This document shows positions 22,877-32,465 of a stretch of 64,000 nucleotides of DNA, piece after piece. Every line of letters starts with the position of its first letter. Position 1 is the stretch's first letter. Source of the stretch: Plantactinospora sp. KBS50 (lineage in GTDB: Bacteria; Actinomycetota; Actinomycetes; Mycobacteriales; Micromonosporaceae); the NCBI RefSeq assembly GCF_002285795.1, contig NZ_CP022961.1, positions 2,670,001 through 2,734,000 on the forward strand, read 5' to 3'. The translations under genes and the position numbers were made by a program. The notes under the pieces are model-generated. The model was not told the DNA's origin, ran no database searches, and was given only the letters and a program-made list of their open reading frames with translations.

Positions 22877-23992
22877 GTGAAGGTCGGAGTCCCGCGCGAG
22901 GTCAAGAACCACGAGTACCGCGTGGCGATCACCCCTGCGGGCGTCAACGAGTTCGTCCGCGCCGGACACCAGGTCTGCCTCGAAACCGGCGCCGGTGCCG
23001 GATCCTCCATCACCGACGCCGAGTTCGCGGCCGCCGGTGCGACCATCCTGGACACCGCCGACGAGGTGTGGGCGACCGCCGACCTGGTGCTGAAGGTCAA
23101 GGAGCCGGTGGCGCAGGAGTACCACCGGATGCGTCCCGGGCAGGTGCTCTTCACCTACCTGCACCTGGCCGCCTCCAAGGAGTGCACCGACGCGCTGCTG
23201 GACCGCGGCGTCACCGGCATCGCGTACGAGACCGTGGAACTGCCGGACCGCTCGCTGCCGCTGCTGGCCCCGATGTCCGAGGTCGCCGGCCGGCTCGCGC
23301 CGCAGGTCGGCGCGTACCACCTGCAACGGCCCGGCGGCGGCCGGGGCGTGCTGATGGGCGGCGTCTCCGGGGTGTACGCCGCCAAGACCGTGGTCATCGG
23401 CGCCGGGGTGTCCGGGATGAACGCCGCGGCCATCGCGCTCGGCCTCCAGGCCGAGGTGCTGCTGCTGGACAAGAACGTGGCCCGGCTGCGCCAGGCCGAC
23501 GCGATCTACCGCGGCCACCTGCAGACCGTCGCGTCCAACGCGTACGAGATCGAGCGGGCCGTGCTGGACGCGGACCTGGTGATCGGCGCGGTGCTGGTGC
23601 CCGGAGCCAAGGCCCCGACGCTGATCTCCAACGAACTGGTGTCCCGGATGAAGCCGGGCAGCGTGCTGGTGGACATCTCCATCGACCAGGGCGGCTGCTT
23701 CGAGGACTCCCGGCCGACCACGCACGCCGAGCCTGTGTACCCGGTGCACCGGTCGCTGTTCTACTGCGTGGCGAACATGCCCGGCGCGGTCCCGCACACC
23801 AGCACCTACGCGCTGACCAACGTCACCCTGCCGTACGCGCTGGAACTGGCCAACCACGGCTGGCGGGAGGCGCTGCGCCGGGACCCGGCGCTGGCCCTCG
23901 GCCTGAACACGCACGACGGCCAGGTCACCTACGGCCCGGTCGCCGAGGCGCACGGCATGACCTCCGCCGCCCTGGCCGACGTGCTCGGCTGA
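22877..23992 (+). CDS. ald: alanine dehydrogenase
   Basis: This NAD-dependent enzyme interconverts alanine and pyruvate plus ammonia. The N-terminus MKVGVPREVKNHEYRVAITP is diagnostic. The active-site Lys (LKVKEP, about residue 74) and His (YLHLAA, about 95) and the Rossmann motif VIGAGVSGMNAA (about 172) are present. The length is 371 residues. The GTG follows AGGAGGG by 11 bases. It lies between the Nudix and xerD genes; xerD starts 4 bases after its stop. Confidence 0.96.
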   Translation: MKVGVPREVKNHEYRVAITPAGVNEFVRAGHQVCLETGAGAGSSITDAEFAAAGATILDTADEVWATADLVLKVKEPVAQEYHRMRPGQVLFTYLHLAASKECTDALLDRGVTGIAYETVELPDRSLPLLAPMSEVAGRLAPQVGAYHLQRPGGGRGVLMGGVSGVYAAKTVVIGAGVSGMNAAAIALGLQAEVLLLDKNVARLRQADAIYRGHLQTVASNAYEIERAVLDADLVIGAVLVPGAKAPTLISNELVSRMKPGSVLVDISIDQGGCFEDSRPTTHAEPVYPVHRSLFYCVANMPGAVPHTSTYALTNVTLPYALELANHGWREALRRDPALALGLNTHDGQVTYGPVAEAHGMTSAALADVLG

Positions 23993-23995
23993 GGC

Positions 23996-25129
23996 GTGCC
24001 GACCGGAGTGCCGGACGGACCGGATCCGGCGGCCGGAACGGCACCGGAGCCGTCGCCCGCGCTGCGCCGGGCCGTGCGCGGCTACCTCGACCACCTCACG
24101 GTCGAGCGCGGCCTGTCGGCCAACACGCTCTCGTCGTACCGCCGGGACCTGGCGCGCTACCTCGCCGGCCTCGCGGCCGACGGCATCGGCGACCTCGCCG
24201 CGGTCGGCCCCGCGGACGTCGCCGCGCACGTGGCGCGGCTGCGGGCCGGGGCGCCCGGTCAGCCGCCGCTCTCCGCGGCCTCGGCCGCCCGCGCGGCCAG
24301 CGCGGTCCGCGGCCTGCACCGGTTCGCCGCCCGGGAGGGGCTGGCCGGCGCCGACCCCAGCCGGGAGGTACGCCCACCCGTGCCGCCCCGGCGGCTGCCC
24401 CGGGCGCTGGACGTGACCGAGGTGCTGCGGCTGCTGGAGGCCGCCGGTCCCGCCGCCGAGCCGTCCGTCGAGCCAGCCGCCAACCCCGGTCCCGCCGGAT
24501 CGGCGGCGCCGGCCGGACCGGCGGCGTCGGCCGGACCGGCGGCCGGGCTCGCTTCCACCGGCGGGCCGTCAGCCGCGGCCGGGCTCGCCTCCGCCGCCGG
24601 GCCGCTGGAACTGCGGGACCGGGCGCTGCTGGAATTCCTCTACGGCACGGGCGCCCGGATCTCCGAGGCGGTCGACGCGGTCGTCGACGACCTGGACCTG
24701 GCCGCCGGCACCGCGCTGCTGCACGGCAAGGGCGGCCGGACCCGGCTGGTGCCGGTCGGCGGGTACGCCTGCGCGGCGCTGACGGCGTACCTGGTCCGGG
24801 CCCGTCCGGCGCTGGCGGCCGCCGGTCGGGGCGTACCGGCGGTGTTCCTGAACGCCCGCGGCGGTGCGTTGTCGCGGCAGAGCGCCTGGACGATCCTGCG
24901 CCGCGCGGCGGTGCGGGCCGGACTGCCGGTCAGCGGCGGCCGGGCCGTCTCGCCGCACACCCTGCGCCACTCCTACGCCACGCACCTGCTGGACGGCGGT
25001 GCCGACGTGCGGGTGGTGCAGGAACTGCTCGGGCACGCCTCGGTGACCACCACCCAGGTCTACACGCTGGTCACGGTGGAGCGGCTGCGCGAGGTGTACG
25101 CCACCGCGCACCCGCGCGCCCGCGGCTGA
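23996..25129 (+). CDS. xerD: tyrosine recombinase XerD
   Basis: XerD resolves chromosome dimers at dif with XerC. The catalytic set is complete: Arg in GTGARISE, Lys in [13 protein letters not shown], His-x2-Arg in [14 protein letters not shown], His in [11 protein letters not shown] and the Tyr in QVYTLV. The length of 377 residues exceeds the usual 300. The surplus is an Ala/Pro/Gly-rich insert (about residues 150-195) between the core-binding and catalytic domains, built from imperfect [10 protein letters not shown]-like units. Confidence 0.93.
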   Translation: MPTGVPDGPDPAAGTAPEPSPALRRAVRGYLDHLTVERGLSANTLSSYRRDLARYLAGLAADGIGDLAAVGPADVAAHVARLRAGAPGQPPLSAASAARAASAVRGLHRFAAREGLAGADPSREVRPPVPPRRLPRALDVTEVLRLLEAAGPAAEPSVEPAANPGPAGSAAPAGPAASAGPAAGLASTGGPSAAAGLASAAGPLELRDRALLEFLYGTGARISEAVDAVVDDLDLAAGTALLHGKGGRTRLVPVGGYACAALTAYLVRARPALAAAGRGVPAVFLNARGGALSRQSAWTILRRAAVRAGLPVSGGRAVSPHTLRHSYATHLLDGGADVRVVQELLGHASVTTTQVYTLVTVERLREVYATAHPRARG

Positions 25130-25140
25130 CCGGTCCACCC

Positions 25141-25186
25141 CGGACACCCGGCCTGACCGGGCCTCCCCCAGGGGGTCGGGTGTCCG
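25141..25186 (+). terminator. terminator-like hairpin after xerD
   Basis: CGGACACCC and GGGTGTCCG pair at the base, and CCCCCAGGGGG folds inside. It separates xerD from parA. Confidence 0.55.
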
Positions 25187-25340
25187 ACACGCCGGTACGG
25201 TGTCTCCGTGGCCCCGTGGGGTTGGCGTACAGTCGGGATCTGCGCGGGCCTGTGCCGGATGACCGGGGGGTCCGTGGCGGCACCGGACGGGCCGTCCGGT
25301 GAAACCGGCGTCCGAGCAAGCGTCGGGAGGGGGCGGGGAC

Positions 25341-26270
25341 ATGGCTGGCAACGATGATCGTGCCGAGGCGTGGACCTCGACACTCCGGGAGCAGCAGTCC
25401 GCACTCGACCTGGGCGCCGAGTTGGGACCCGCGGACCCGGCCGCCTACACGGTCCGCAAGCCGATCCCGGAGCCGATGCCCACCGACCGGCACGGACCGG
25501 CCCGGATCATCGCGATGGCCAACCAGAAGGGTGGCGTCGGCAAGACCACCACCACCATCAACCTCGGCGCCGCGCTGGCCGAGTACGGCCGCAAGGTGCT
25601 GCTTGTCGACTTCGACCCGCAGGGCGCGCTCTCGGTCGGCCTCGGGGTGAACCCGCACAACCTCGACCTGTCGGTCTACAACCTGCTGATGCAGGACGAC
25701 GTCACCGCCGAGGACGTGCTGATCAAGACCGACGTGGCCGGCCTGCACCTGCTGCCGGCCAACATCGACCTGTCGGCCGCCGAGATCCAGCTGGTGAACG
25801 AGGTCGCCCGCGAGATGGCCCTCGCCCGGGTGCTCAAGTCGATCCGCAAGGAGTACGACTACGTACTCATCGACTGCCAGCCCTCCCTGGGTCTGCTCGC
25901 GATCAACGCGTTGACCGTCGCGCACGGCGTGCTGATCCCGCTGGAGTGCGAGTTCTTCAGCCTGCGCGGCGTGGCGCTGCTGCTGGACACCATCGACAAG
26001 GTGCGGGAACGGCTCAACTTCGACCTCGAACTCGAGGGCATCCTGGCCACCATGTACGACAGTCGGACCACGCACTGCCGGCAGGTGCTGCAACGGGTGG
26101 TCGAGGCGTTCGGCGACAAGGTCTACCAGACCGTGATCACCAAGACGGTCAAGTTCCCCGAGTCGACGGTCGCCGGTGCGCCCATCACCACCCTCGACCC
26201 GGCCTCCTCCGGCGCCCGTAACTACCGGCAACTGGCCCGCGAGGTGATCGCCGCGCAGGCCGAGCGGTAG
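25341..26270 (+). CDS. ParA/Soj-family ATPase
   Basis: This is a ParA-family ATPase of the scpA-scpB neighbourhood (Rv1708-like), probably in chromosome segregation or positioning. The deviant Walker A NQKGGVGKTTTTINLG is at about residue 60, the switch region DFDPQGALS follows, and Walker B is YVLIDCQPSLGLL. The N-terminal 55 residues are an extension as in related proteins. The length is 309 residues. The ATG follows GGGAGGGGG. Confidence 0.92.
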   Translation: MAGNDDRAEAWTSTLREQQSALDLGAELGPADPAAYTVRKPIPEPMPTDRHGPARIIAMANQKGGVGKTTTTINLGAALAEYGRKVLLVDFDPQGALSVGLGVNPHNLDLSVYNLLMQDDVTAEDVLIKTDVAGLHLLPANIDLSAAEIQLVNEVAREMALARVLKSIRKEYDYVLIDCQPSLGLLAINALTVAHGVLIPLECEFFSLRGVALLLDTIDKVRERLNFDLELEGILATMYDSRTTHCRQVLQRVVEAFGDKVYQTVITKTVKFPESTVAGAPITTLDPASSGARNYRQLAREVIAAQAER

Positions 26271-26315
26271 CCGCCGGTGCGCGGAGCCCTGGAGCCCGTC
26301 GACTACGGTCGTCGG

Positions 26316-27260
26316 GTGACCACGTCCGCCGAAGCCGCGGTCCCGCCCGGTGAGCAGGCCGCCGAGGCGGGCTTCACGGTACGGCTGGAAAACTTCACCG
26401 GCCCGTTCGACCTGCTGCTCCAGCTGATCGGCAAGCACAAGCTGGACGTGACCGAGGTCGCCCTGCACCGGGTCACCGACGAGTTCATCGCGTACATCCG
26501 GGCCATGGGCGACGCCTGGGACCTGGACGAGGCCAGCGAGTTCCTGCTGGTGGCCGCGACCCTGCTGGACCTCAAGGCCGCCCGGCTGCTACCGGCCGCC
26601 GACGTGGAGGACGAGGAGGACCTCGCCCTGCTGGAGGCGCGGGACCTGCTGTTCGCCCGGCTGTTGCAGTACAAGGCTTTCAAGGAGGCGGCCGCGCACC
26701 TGGCCGGCCTGGAACGCGCCCGGCGCTACCCGCGGGCGGTCACCCTCGAACCCCGGTACGCCGAGGCGCTGCCCGAACTGGTTCTCGGGATCGGCCCGGA
26801 ACGGCTGTTGAAGCTGGCCGTCCGGGCGATGACCCCCAAGCCGGTGCCGACCGTCTCGATCGACCACGTCCACCTGGTCCGGGTCAGCGTCCGGGAACAC
26901 GCGGCGCTGCTGCGGGACCGGCTGCGCGGCCTCGGCAGCGCCGGCTTCCAGGTACTCTGCGCCGACTGCGAATCGACGCTTGAGGTGGTGGCGCGGTTCC
27001 TGGCGCTGCTGGAGCTGTACCGGGAGGGGCTGGTCGGCTTCTCCCAGGAGCAGGCGCTGGGCGAGCTGACCGTGTTGTGGACCGGCCCGGCCGACGGCGG
27101 GGTCGAGCTGGACATCGACGAGTACGCGGGCGCCCCGCCGGCAGCCGACGGTGCCCGGGAGGTGACGTCCCCGGACGGTCCGGCCGGCCTGTCCGGTCCG
27201 GCCGATTCGGCCGGTTCGGCCGGGGACGCGCCGGCGGGCGGGGGAGAGGGGACCGAGTGA
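26316..27260 (+). CDS. scpA: segregation and condensation protein A
   Basis: ScpA is the kleisin that bridges SMC heads. Visible signatures are VRLENFTGPFDLLLQLI at the N-terminus and the C-terminal winged-helix region (VVARFLALLELYREGLVGF, then a variable acidic tail). The length is 314 residues from GTG 26316. An in-frame GTG at 26277 would add 13 residues. Its stop overlaps the scpB start. Confidence 0.93.
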   Translation: MTTSAEAAVPPGEQAAEAGFTVRLENFTGPFDLLLQLIGKHKLDVTEVALHRVTDEFIAYIRAMGDAWDLDEASEFLLVAATLLDLKAARLLPAADVEDEEDLALLEARDLLFARLLQYKAFKEAAAHLAGLERARRYPRAVTLEPRYAEALPELVLGIGPERLLKLAVRAMTPKPVPTVSIDHVHLVRVSVREHAALLRDRLRGLGSAGFQVLCADCESTLEVVARFLALLELYREGLVGFSQEQALGELTVLWTGPADGGVELDIDEYAGAPPAADGAREVTSPDGPAGLSGPADSAGSAGDAPAGGGEGTE

Positions 27261-28477
27261 GCCAGGAGAACCGGCCGGACTCGCTGGCCGAACAGGCGGC
27301 GGCCTGGATCCCGCCCTGGGCCCGGCCCGAGAGCGCCCCCGACGAGCCGGCGACGGCCGCCGGCGAACCCGACAACTCCGCCGGCGAGCCGGACACCGTC
27401 TCCGACGACCCGGACACCGTCTCCGACGAGCCCGAGACCTCCGCCGGCGGCCCGTTCGTCGGTCTCGACGCTCCCGACACCTCCGCCGGCGACCCGGTGG
27501 CCGACGTCGACGGCGGCGAACCGTTCGTCGGTCTCGGCGATCCGACCCTCGTGCCCGACGTGCCCCCGGCGTTGGGTGGTCTCGACGATCCGACCCTCCC
27601 GTCCGGCGTGCCGCCGGACGCCGCGGAGGAGCCCGTGGCCGGCGCCGCGGAGCCGGCCGACGCGCCGGCGGTCGACGCCGGGCCGGCGACCGGCATCGCC
27701 GATCCGACCCTCGACCCCGGTCCGCCGGTGGTGGCCGAGCCGGCTCCGGACCCGGCCGAGCTGGCCCCGGACCCGGCCGAGCTGGCCCCGGCCCCGGCCG
27801 AGCTGGCCCCGGCCCCGGCCGAGCTGGCCCCGGCCCCGGCCGAGCTGGCCCCGGCCCCGGCCGAGCTGGCCCCGGCCCCGGCCGAGCCGGCCCCGGACCC
27901 CGCCGGGCCGGTGGCGGACGAGCCGGCGATGGACGACGCCGAGCTGCGCTCGGCGCTGGAGGCCATCCTGCTGGTGGTGGACGAGCCGGTCGCCGACACC
28001 GTGCTGGCCCAGGTACTCGACCAGCCGACCGCGCGGGTGGCGGCGATGCTGGGTACGATCTCGGCGGGCTACACCACGGCCGGGCACGGCTTCGACCTGC
28101 GCCGCGCGGCCGGGGGATGGCGGCTGTACACCCGGCCGGAATACGCCCGGTACGTCGAACGGTTCATCCTCGACGGGCAGTCCGTCCGGCTCACCCAGGC
28201 CGCGCTGGAAACCCTGGCCGTGGTTGCCTACAAGCAGCCGGTGACCCGCTCGCGGATCTCGGCGATCCGCGGCGTGAACGTCGACGGCACCATCCGTACG
28301 CTGGTGTCCCGGGGGTTGGTCGAGGAGTGCGGCGTGGAACCGGACAGCGGGGCGTTCCTGTACCGGACCACGACGATGTTTCTGGAGAAGCTTGGCCTGG
28401 ACTCGGCCGACCAGCTGCCCCCGCTGGCGCCGTTCCTGCCCGACGATGTGGAAGAGATCGACGATGTCCCTCGATGA
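27257..28477 (+). CDS. scpB: segregation and condensation protein B with long repeat N-terminus
   Basis: ScpB binds ScpA in the SMC condensin complex. The ScpB winged helices occupy only the last 185 residues (from LRSALEAILLVVDEPV through YKQPVTRSRISAIRGVNVDG). The first 220 residues are an acidic, proline-rich extension with seven-residue repeats. The total of 406 residues is about twice the usual bacterial length. The gene ends 14 bases inside rluB. Confidence 0.92.
   Translation: MSQENRPDSLAEQAAAWIPPWARPESAPDEPATAAGEPDNSAGEPDTVSDDPDTVSDEPETSAGGPFVGLDAPDTSAGDPVADVDGGEPFVGLGDPTLVPDVPPALGGLDDPTLPSGVPPDAAEEPVAGAAEPADAPAVDAGPATGIADPTLDPGPPVVAEPAPDPAELAPDPAELAPAPAELAPAPAELAPAPAELAPAPAELAPAPAEPAPDPAGPVADEPAMDDAELRSALEAILLVVDEPVADTVLAQVLDQPTARVAAMLGTISAGYTTAGHGFDLRRAAGGWRLYTRPEYARYVERFILDGQSVRLTQAALETLAVVAYKQPVTRSRISAIRGVNVDGTIRTLVSRGLVEECGVEPDSGAFLYRTTTMFLEKLGLDSADQLPPLAPFLPDDVEEIDDVPR
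27734..27901 (+). repeat. eight tandem 21-bp repeats in scpB
   Basis: The unit GCCGAGCTGGCCCCGGCCCCG encodes AELAPAP. The eight copies read as AEPAPDP, AELAPDP, five AELAPAP, then AEPAPDP. They form a flexible linker whose copy number could vary between strains. Confidence 0.9.
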
Positions 28478-29204
28478 CACCCCCGGCGTCGAGCGCCTGC
28501 AAAAGGTGCTTGCCGCAGCCGGCGTCGGCTCCCGACGCGCCTGCGAGGACCTGATCTTCCGGCGGCGGGTCACCGTCGACGGCCGGGTGGCCCGGCTGGG
28601 CGACAAGGTCGACCCGGCCACCGCCGAGATCATGGTCAACGGCGAGCGGGTGATCACCGACACCCGGCTGGTGTACCTGGCGTTCAACAAGCCCCGCGGG
28701 GTCGTCTCGACGATGGCCGACGAGAAGGGCCGCGCGGCGCTGGCCGACTACCTCGACCGGGTGGACGACCGGGTGTACCACGTGGGGCGGCTCGACGCGG
28801 ACAGCGAGGGACTGCTGCTGCTCACCAACGACGGCACCCTCGCGCACCGGCTCATGCACCCCTCGTACGGGGTGTCCAAGACGTACCTGTGCGAGGTGGC
28901 CGGGCCGCTGGCGCGCTCGGCCGGGCGGCGCCTGCGGGCCGGCGTGGAACTCTCCGACGGCCCGGTCAAGGTCGACTCGTTCCGGCTGGTCGACGCGGTC
29001 GGCCGGACCGCGCTTGTGGAACTGAGCCTGCACGAGGGCCGCAAGCACATCGTGCGGCGGCTGATGGAGGAGATCGGCCACCCGGTGAACCGGCTCGTGC
29101 GTACCGCGATCGGGCCGGTCCGGCTCGGTGATCTCCGTCCCGGACGGACCCGGCGGCTGAGCAACGCGGAGATCGCCGCGCTGTTCAAGGCAGCCGAGGA
29201 CTGA
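28464..29204 (+). CDS. rluB: 23S rRNA pseudouridine synthase, RluB family
   Basis: The enzyme isomerises uridine in 23S rRNA. An N-terminal S4 domain (GVERLQKVLAAAGVGSRRAC) is followed by the RsuA/RluB catalytic domain with the nucleophile Asp in VGRLDADSEGLLLLTNDG. The length is 246 residues. ATG 28464 is chosen because the S4 domain begins just after it. The start lies inside the 3' end of scpB, so translation is coupled. Confidence 0.93.
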   Translation: MSLDDTPGVERLQKVLAAAGVGSRRACEDLIFRRRVTVDGRVARLGDKVDPATAEIMVNGERVITDTRLVYLAFNKPRGVVSTMADEKGRAALADYLDRVDDRVYHVGRLDADSEGLLLLTNDGTLAHRLMHPSYGVSKTYLCEVAGPLARSAGRRLRAGVELSDGPVKVDSFRLVDAVGRTALVELSLHEGRKHIVRRLMEEIGHPVNRLVRTAIGPVRLGDLRPGRTRRLSNAEIAALFKAAED

Positions 29205-29329
29205 GGACGGGGCCTCGCGTCGGCCCGGTTGGGCGGACCGGGCAGAATTGACCGCACCGGGCGCGTCGCCGTGCCCGGCTGCCCAACGACGGGTGCCGGC
29301 CGTGGCCGGCGCAGACTCAGGAGGACACG

Positions 29330-30010
29330 GTGGCGGAGAAGGCACGGACCGGGCGGCTGGTGGTGGCGGTCGACGGCCCGTCCGGCTCGGGAAAATCCAC
29401 CGTTTCCCGGCGGCTGGCCACCGCGCTGGACGCCAGCTACCTGGACACCGGCGCCATGTACCGGGCGGTGACCTGGGCGGTGCTGCGCTGCGGGATCGAC
29501 CCGCAGGACGCCGGCGCGGTGGCCAAGGCCGCCGAGGAGGTCGAGCTGACCATCGGGGTGGATCCGGCGGCGCCGCACTTCGCCGCCGACGACGTACCGG
29601 TGGATCAGGAGATCCGCGGACCGGAGGTGACCGCGGCGGTCTCGGCCGTGTCCGCCGTACCGGAGGTCCGCCGGCTGATGGTGAACCGGCAGCGTGAGGT
29701 GATCGCGGCGGCCGAGCGGATCGTCGTCGAGGGCCGGGACATCGGCGCGGTGGTCGCCCCCGACGCGGACCTCAAGGTGTACCTGACCGCCTCGGCCGAG
29801 GCCCGCGCCCAGCGGCGCAGCGCCGAGTACGCCGCCGACGTGGTCGCCACCGCCGCCGACCTGGCCCGGCGGGACCGGCTGGACTCCACCCGGACCACCT
29901 CGCCGTTGCAGCAGGCACCGGACGCGATCGTGCTGGACACCACCGAACTGGGCATCGACGAGGTCGTGCACCGGCTGCGGGAACTGCTCGACGGCCCGGT
30001 GGCACCGTGA
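29330..30010 (+). CDS. cmk: cytidylate kinase
   Basis: The enzyme phosphorylates CMP and dCMP. The P-loop [14 protein letters not shown], the [11 protein letters not shown] motif and the lid-region [15 protein letters not shown] are all present. The length is 226 residues. The GTG follows AGGAGGA. Its stop overlaps the der start (GTGA). Confidence 0.95.
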   Translation: MAEKARTGRLVVAVDGPSGSGKSTVSRRLATALDASYLDTGAMYRAVTWAVLRCGIDPQDAGAVAKAAEEVELTIGVDPAAPHFAADDVPVDQEIRGPEVTAAVSAVSAVPEVRRLMVNRQREVIAAAERIVVEGRDIGAVVAPDADLKVYLTASAEARAQRRSAEYAADVVATAADLARRDRLDSTRTTSPLQQAPDAIVLDTTELGIDEVVHRLRELLDGPVAP

Positions 30011-31406
30011 CCGCCGCCGACGGCTGGGTCGAGCTGAGCGAGCCCGAGGTCGAGCCGGAGCACACCGGCCCGCTGCCGGTGGTGGCCGTGGTCGGGCGAC
30101 CGAACGTGGGCAAGTCCACGCTGGTCAACCGGATCATCGGCCGCCGGCAGGCGGTGGTCGAGGACACCCCCGGCGTCACCCGCGACCGGGTGCCGTACGA
30201 CGCGCAGTGGGCCGGCCGGCAGTTCATCGTGGTCGACACCGGCGGCTGGGAACCCGACGCGCGGGACCGGGCCGCCGCCATCGCCGCCCAGGCCGAGATC
30301 GCGGTCTCCACCGCCGACGTGGTGGTCTTCGTGGTGGACGCCACCGTGGGGGCCACCGACGTGGACGAGGCCGCCGTGCGGATGCTGCGGCGCAGCGCCA
30401 AACCGGTGCTGCTGGTCGCCAACAAGGTCGACAACGCCGCCCTGGAGATCGAGGCCACCTCGCTGTGGTCGCTCGGGCTGGGCGAGCCGTACCCGGTCTC
30501 GGCGCTGCACGGCCGCGGCTCCGGCGACCTGCTCGACCTGATCCTCGACGCGCTGCCCGATCCGCCGCCGGTGACCGAGCCCGGCGAGCGCGGCCCCCGC
30601 CGGGTCGCCCTCGTCGGGCGGCCCAACGTCGGCAAGTCCAGCCTGCTCAACCGGCTCGCCCGGGAGGAACGGGCGGTGGTCGACTCGGTGGCCGGCACCA
30701 CTGTCGACCCGGTGGACAGCCTCGTCGAGATCGGCGGGGACAGCTGGCAACTGGTCGACACGGCCGGGCTGCGCAAACGGGTCGGCAAGGCCAGCGGTAC
30801 GGAGTACTACGCCAGCCTGCGCACGGCCGGCGCGATCGAGGCCGCCGAGGTGGCCGTGGTGCTGCTGGACGCCAGCGAGCCGATCAGCGAGCAGGATCAG
30901 CGGATCATCACCATGGTGGCCGAGGCCGGCCGCGCGATGATCATCGCGTTCAACAAGTGGGACCTGGTCGACGCCGAGCGGCGGTACTACCTGGACCGCG
31001 AGATCGACCGCGAGCTGCGCCGCGTGCCCTGGGCGATCCGACTGAACCTGTCGGCGCGTACCGGCCGGGCCGTGGACAAGCTGGCCCCGGCGCTGCACAC
31101 CGCGCTGCGCAGCTGGGAGACCCGCATCCCGACCGGCCACCTCAACCAGTGGCTCACCGCGCTGGTCCAGGCCACCCCGCATCCGGTACGCGGGGGCCGC
31201 GCCCCCGGGTGCTGTTCGCCACCCAGGCCGGCGTGGCGCCGCCGCGGTTCGTCCTGTTCACCACGGGTCCGCTGGACGCCGGCTACCAGCGGTTCGTCGA
31301 GCGCAAGCTGCGCGAGGAGTTCGGCTTCGAGGGCAGCCCGATCGAGGTTTCGGTACGGCCGCGCAAGAAGACCGGTCCGGGAGGTCGGGGCAAGGCGCAC
31401 GGCTGA
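30007..31406 (+). CDS. der: ribosome-assembly GTPase Der (EngA), one frame break
   Basis: Der has two GTPase domains and acts in 50S assembly. Both sets of motifs are present: GRPNVGKST with NKVD in the first domain, [17 protein letters not shown] and NKWD in the second. A KH-like C-terminal domain is read in another frame. The break is at the CCCCC run 31202-31206. One more C gives [14 protein letters not shown] and joins the two parts into 466 residues, the normal length. The end [13 protein letters not shown] is typical of Der, so the gene is almost certainly intact in the organism. Confidence 0.92.
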
Positions 31407-31679
31407 CAATCAGCCTGCTCCCTGCCTTTCGTGGGGGTGGCGGCCTGTCCGCGCCGTCACTCCACCCCACCAAGGTTCCCACCCTCCTAGGATGCCTTAG
31501 CGGATGTGCGCTGGTCGGGGTGGACGGACATGCGGGTGTCGGTGCCGGCCGGCGGGCCGCTCAGGTCGGTGCTGGACGGCATGGACGGGTCGAAACGGCG
31601 CGGCGGGGGCCGCATGCGCCGACCGGGACGGCTGCGCTACGCTGTACCGGCTGCCACGCGGGGGACCGTGCGGTGGCAT

Positions 31680-31754
<75 letters not shown>

Positions 31755-31769
31755 AAGAAACAGCAGGTC

Positions 31770-31804
31770 AGAGCCGGCTTCCTGAAGATCAGGAAGCCGG
31801 CTCT
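31770..31804 (+). terminator. terminator after tRNA-Pro
   Basis: A perfect 14-bp stem (AGAGCCGGCTTCCT / AGGAAGCCGGCTCT) with a 7-base loop follows the tRNA by 16 bases. It lies inside the island edge. Confidence 0.8.
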
Positions 31805-31946
31805 AGATCATTTGACCGTCATTCGACCGTGGACGTGACCTCATCAAGCCACACAGGACCGGGTCGGTCGAAACGGATGATCGCGGAGGCGGAAGACCGA
31901 TGACCGTTGGGACATTGGCGGCCCGCGTGACGAGCGCCGTTCGACG

Positions 31947-32426
31947 ATGACGAGGAGCGTGCCCGCCGGCGCCGCCATCCACCGTCGGCCTGCTCCGCTC
32001 AACGAAGCCGTCTCCTCCCAGATGAAGCGGATGAGGCGAGCGTCCACCAAGCCCGAGCTGCTCATCCGCAAGGAGCTTCATCGGCGCGGTCTGCGATACC
32101 GGGTGAATCATCCGGGCCTGCCGGGGAGGCCGGACATCGCCTTCACGCGGATTCGTCTGGCGATCTTCGTCGACGGTTGTTTCTGGCATCGGTGTCTGGA
32201 GCACGGCGTGATGCCGAAGAACAACCGCGAATGGTGGGAGGCGAAGCTGAACCGGAACGTGGAGCGGGACCGGGAGAAGGACAATGCCCTGTCAGGGCTC
32301 GGGTGGCGCGTTCGACATTTCTGGGAGCATGAGGATCCGGGGAGCGCGGCGGACGAGATCGAGCAACTGTGGCGACACCTGCGCGACGGACCGGTCTCCG
32401 GTTCAACATCACCACGTCCATTGTGA
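31947..32426 (+). CDS. vsr: very short patch repair endonuclease (Vsr)
   Basis: Vsr nicks DNA at T:G mismatches that arise when 5-methylcytosine deaminates, and its genes accompany C5-methyltransferases. Conserved pieces are MKRMRRASTKPELLIRKELH, the catalytic Asp in GRPDIAF, the zinc/active-site region FVDGCFWHRC and NREWWEAKLNRNVERDRE. The length is 159 residues with a short N-terminal extension. The partner methyltransferase is encoded 1.4 kb downstream on the other strand. Vsr-like nucleases can also act as restriction enzymes; the context does not decide. Confidence 0.93.
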   Translation: MTRSVPAGAAIHRRPAPLNEAVSSQMKRMRRASTKPELLIRKELHRRGLRYRVNHPGLPGRPDIAFTRIRLAIFVDGCFWHRCLEHGVMPKNNREWWEAKLNRNVERDREKDNALSGLGWRVRHFWEHEDPGSAADEIEQLWRHLRDGPVSGSTSPRPL

Positions 32427-32465
32427 GATCCTGGTCCTCTTCGACGATGCTGTGGGGTGACTGGG

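Noticed and set aside
23996-25129. XerD as an island or phage integrase
   Set aside because: It lies in the conserved ald-xerD-parA-scpA order and carries the XerD pattern; it is far from the att repeats.
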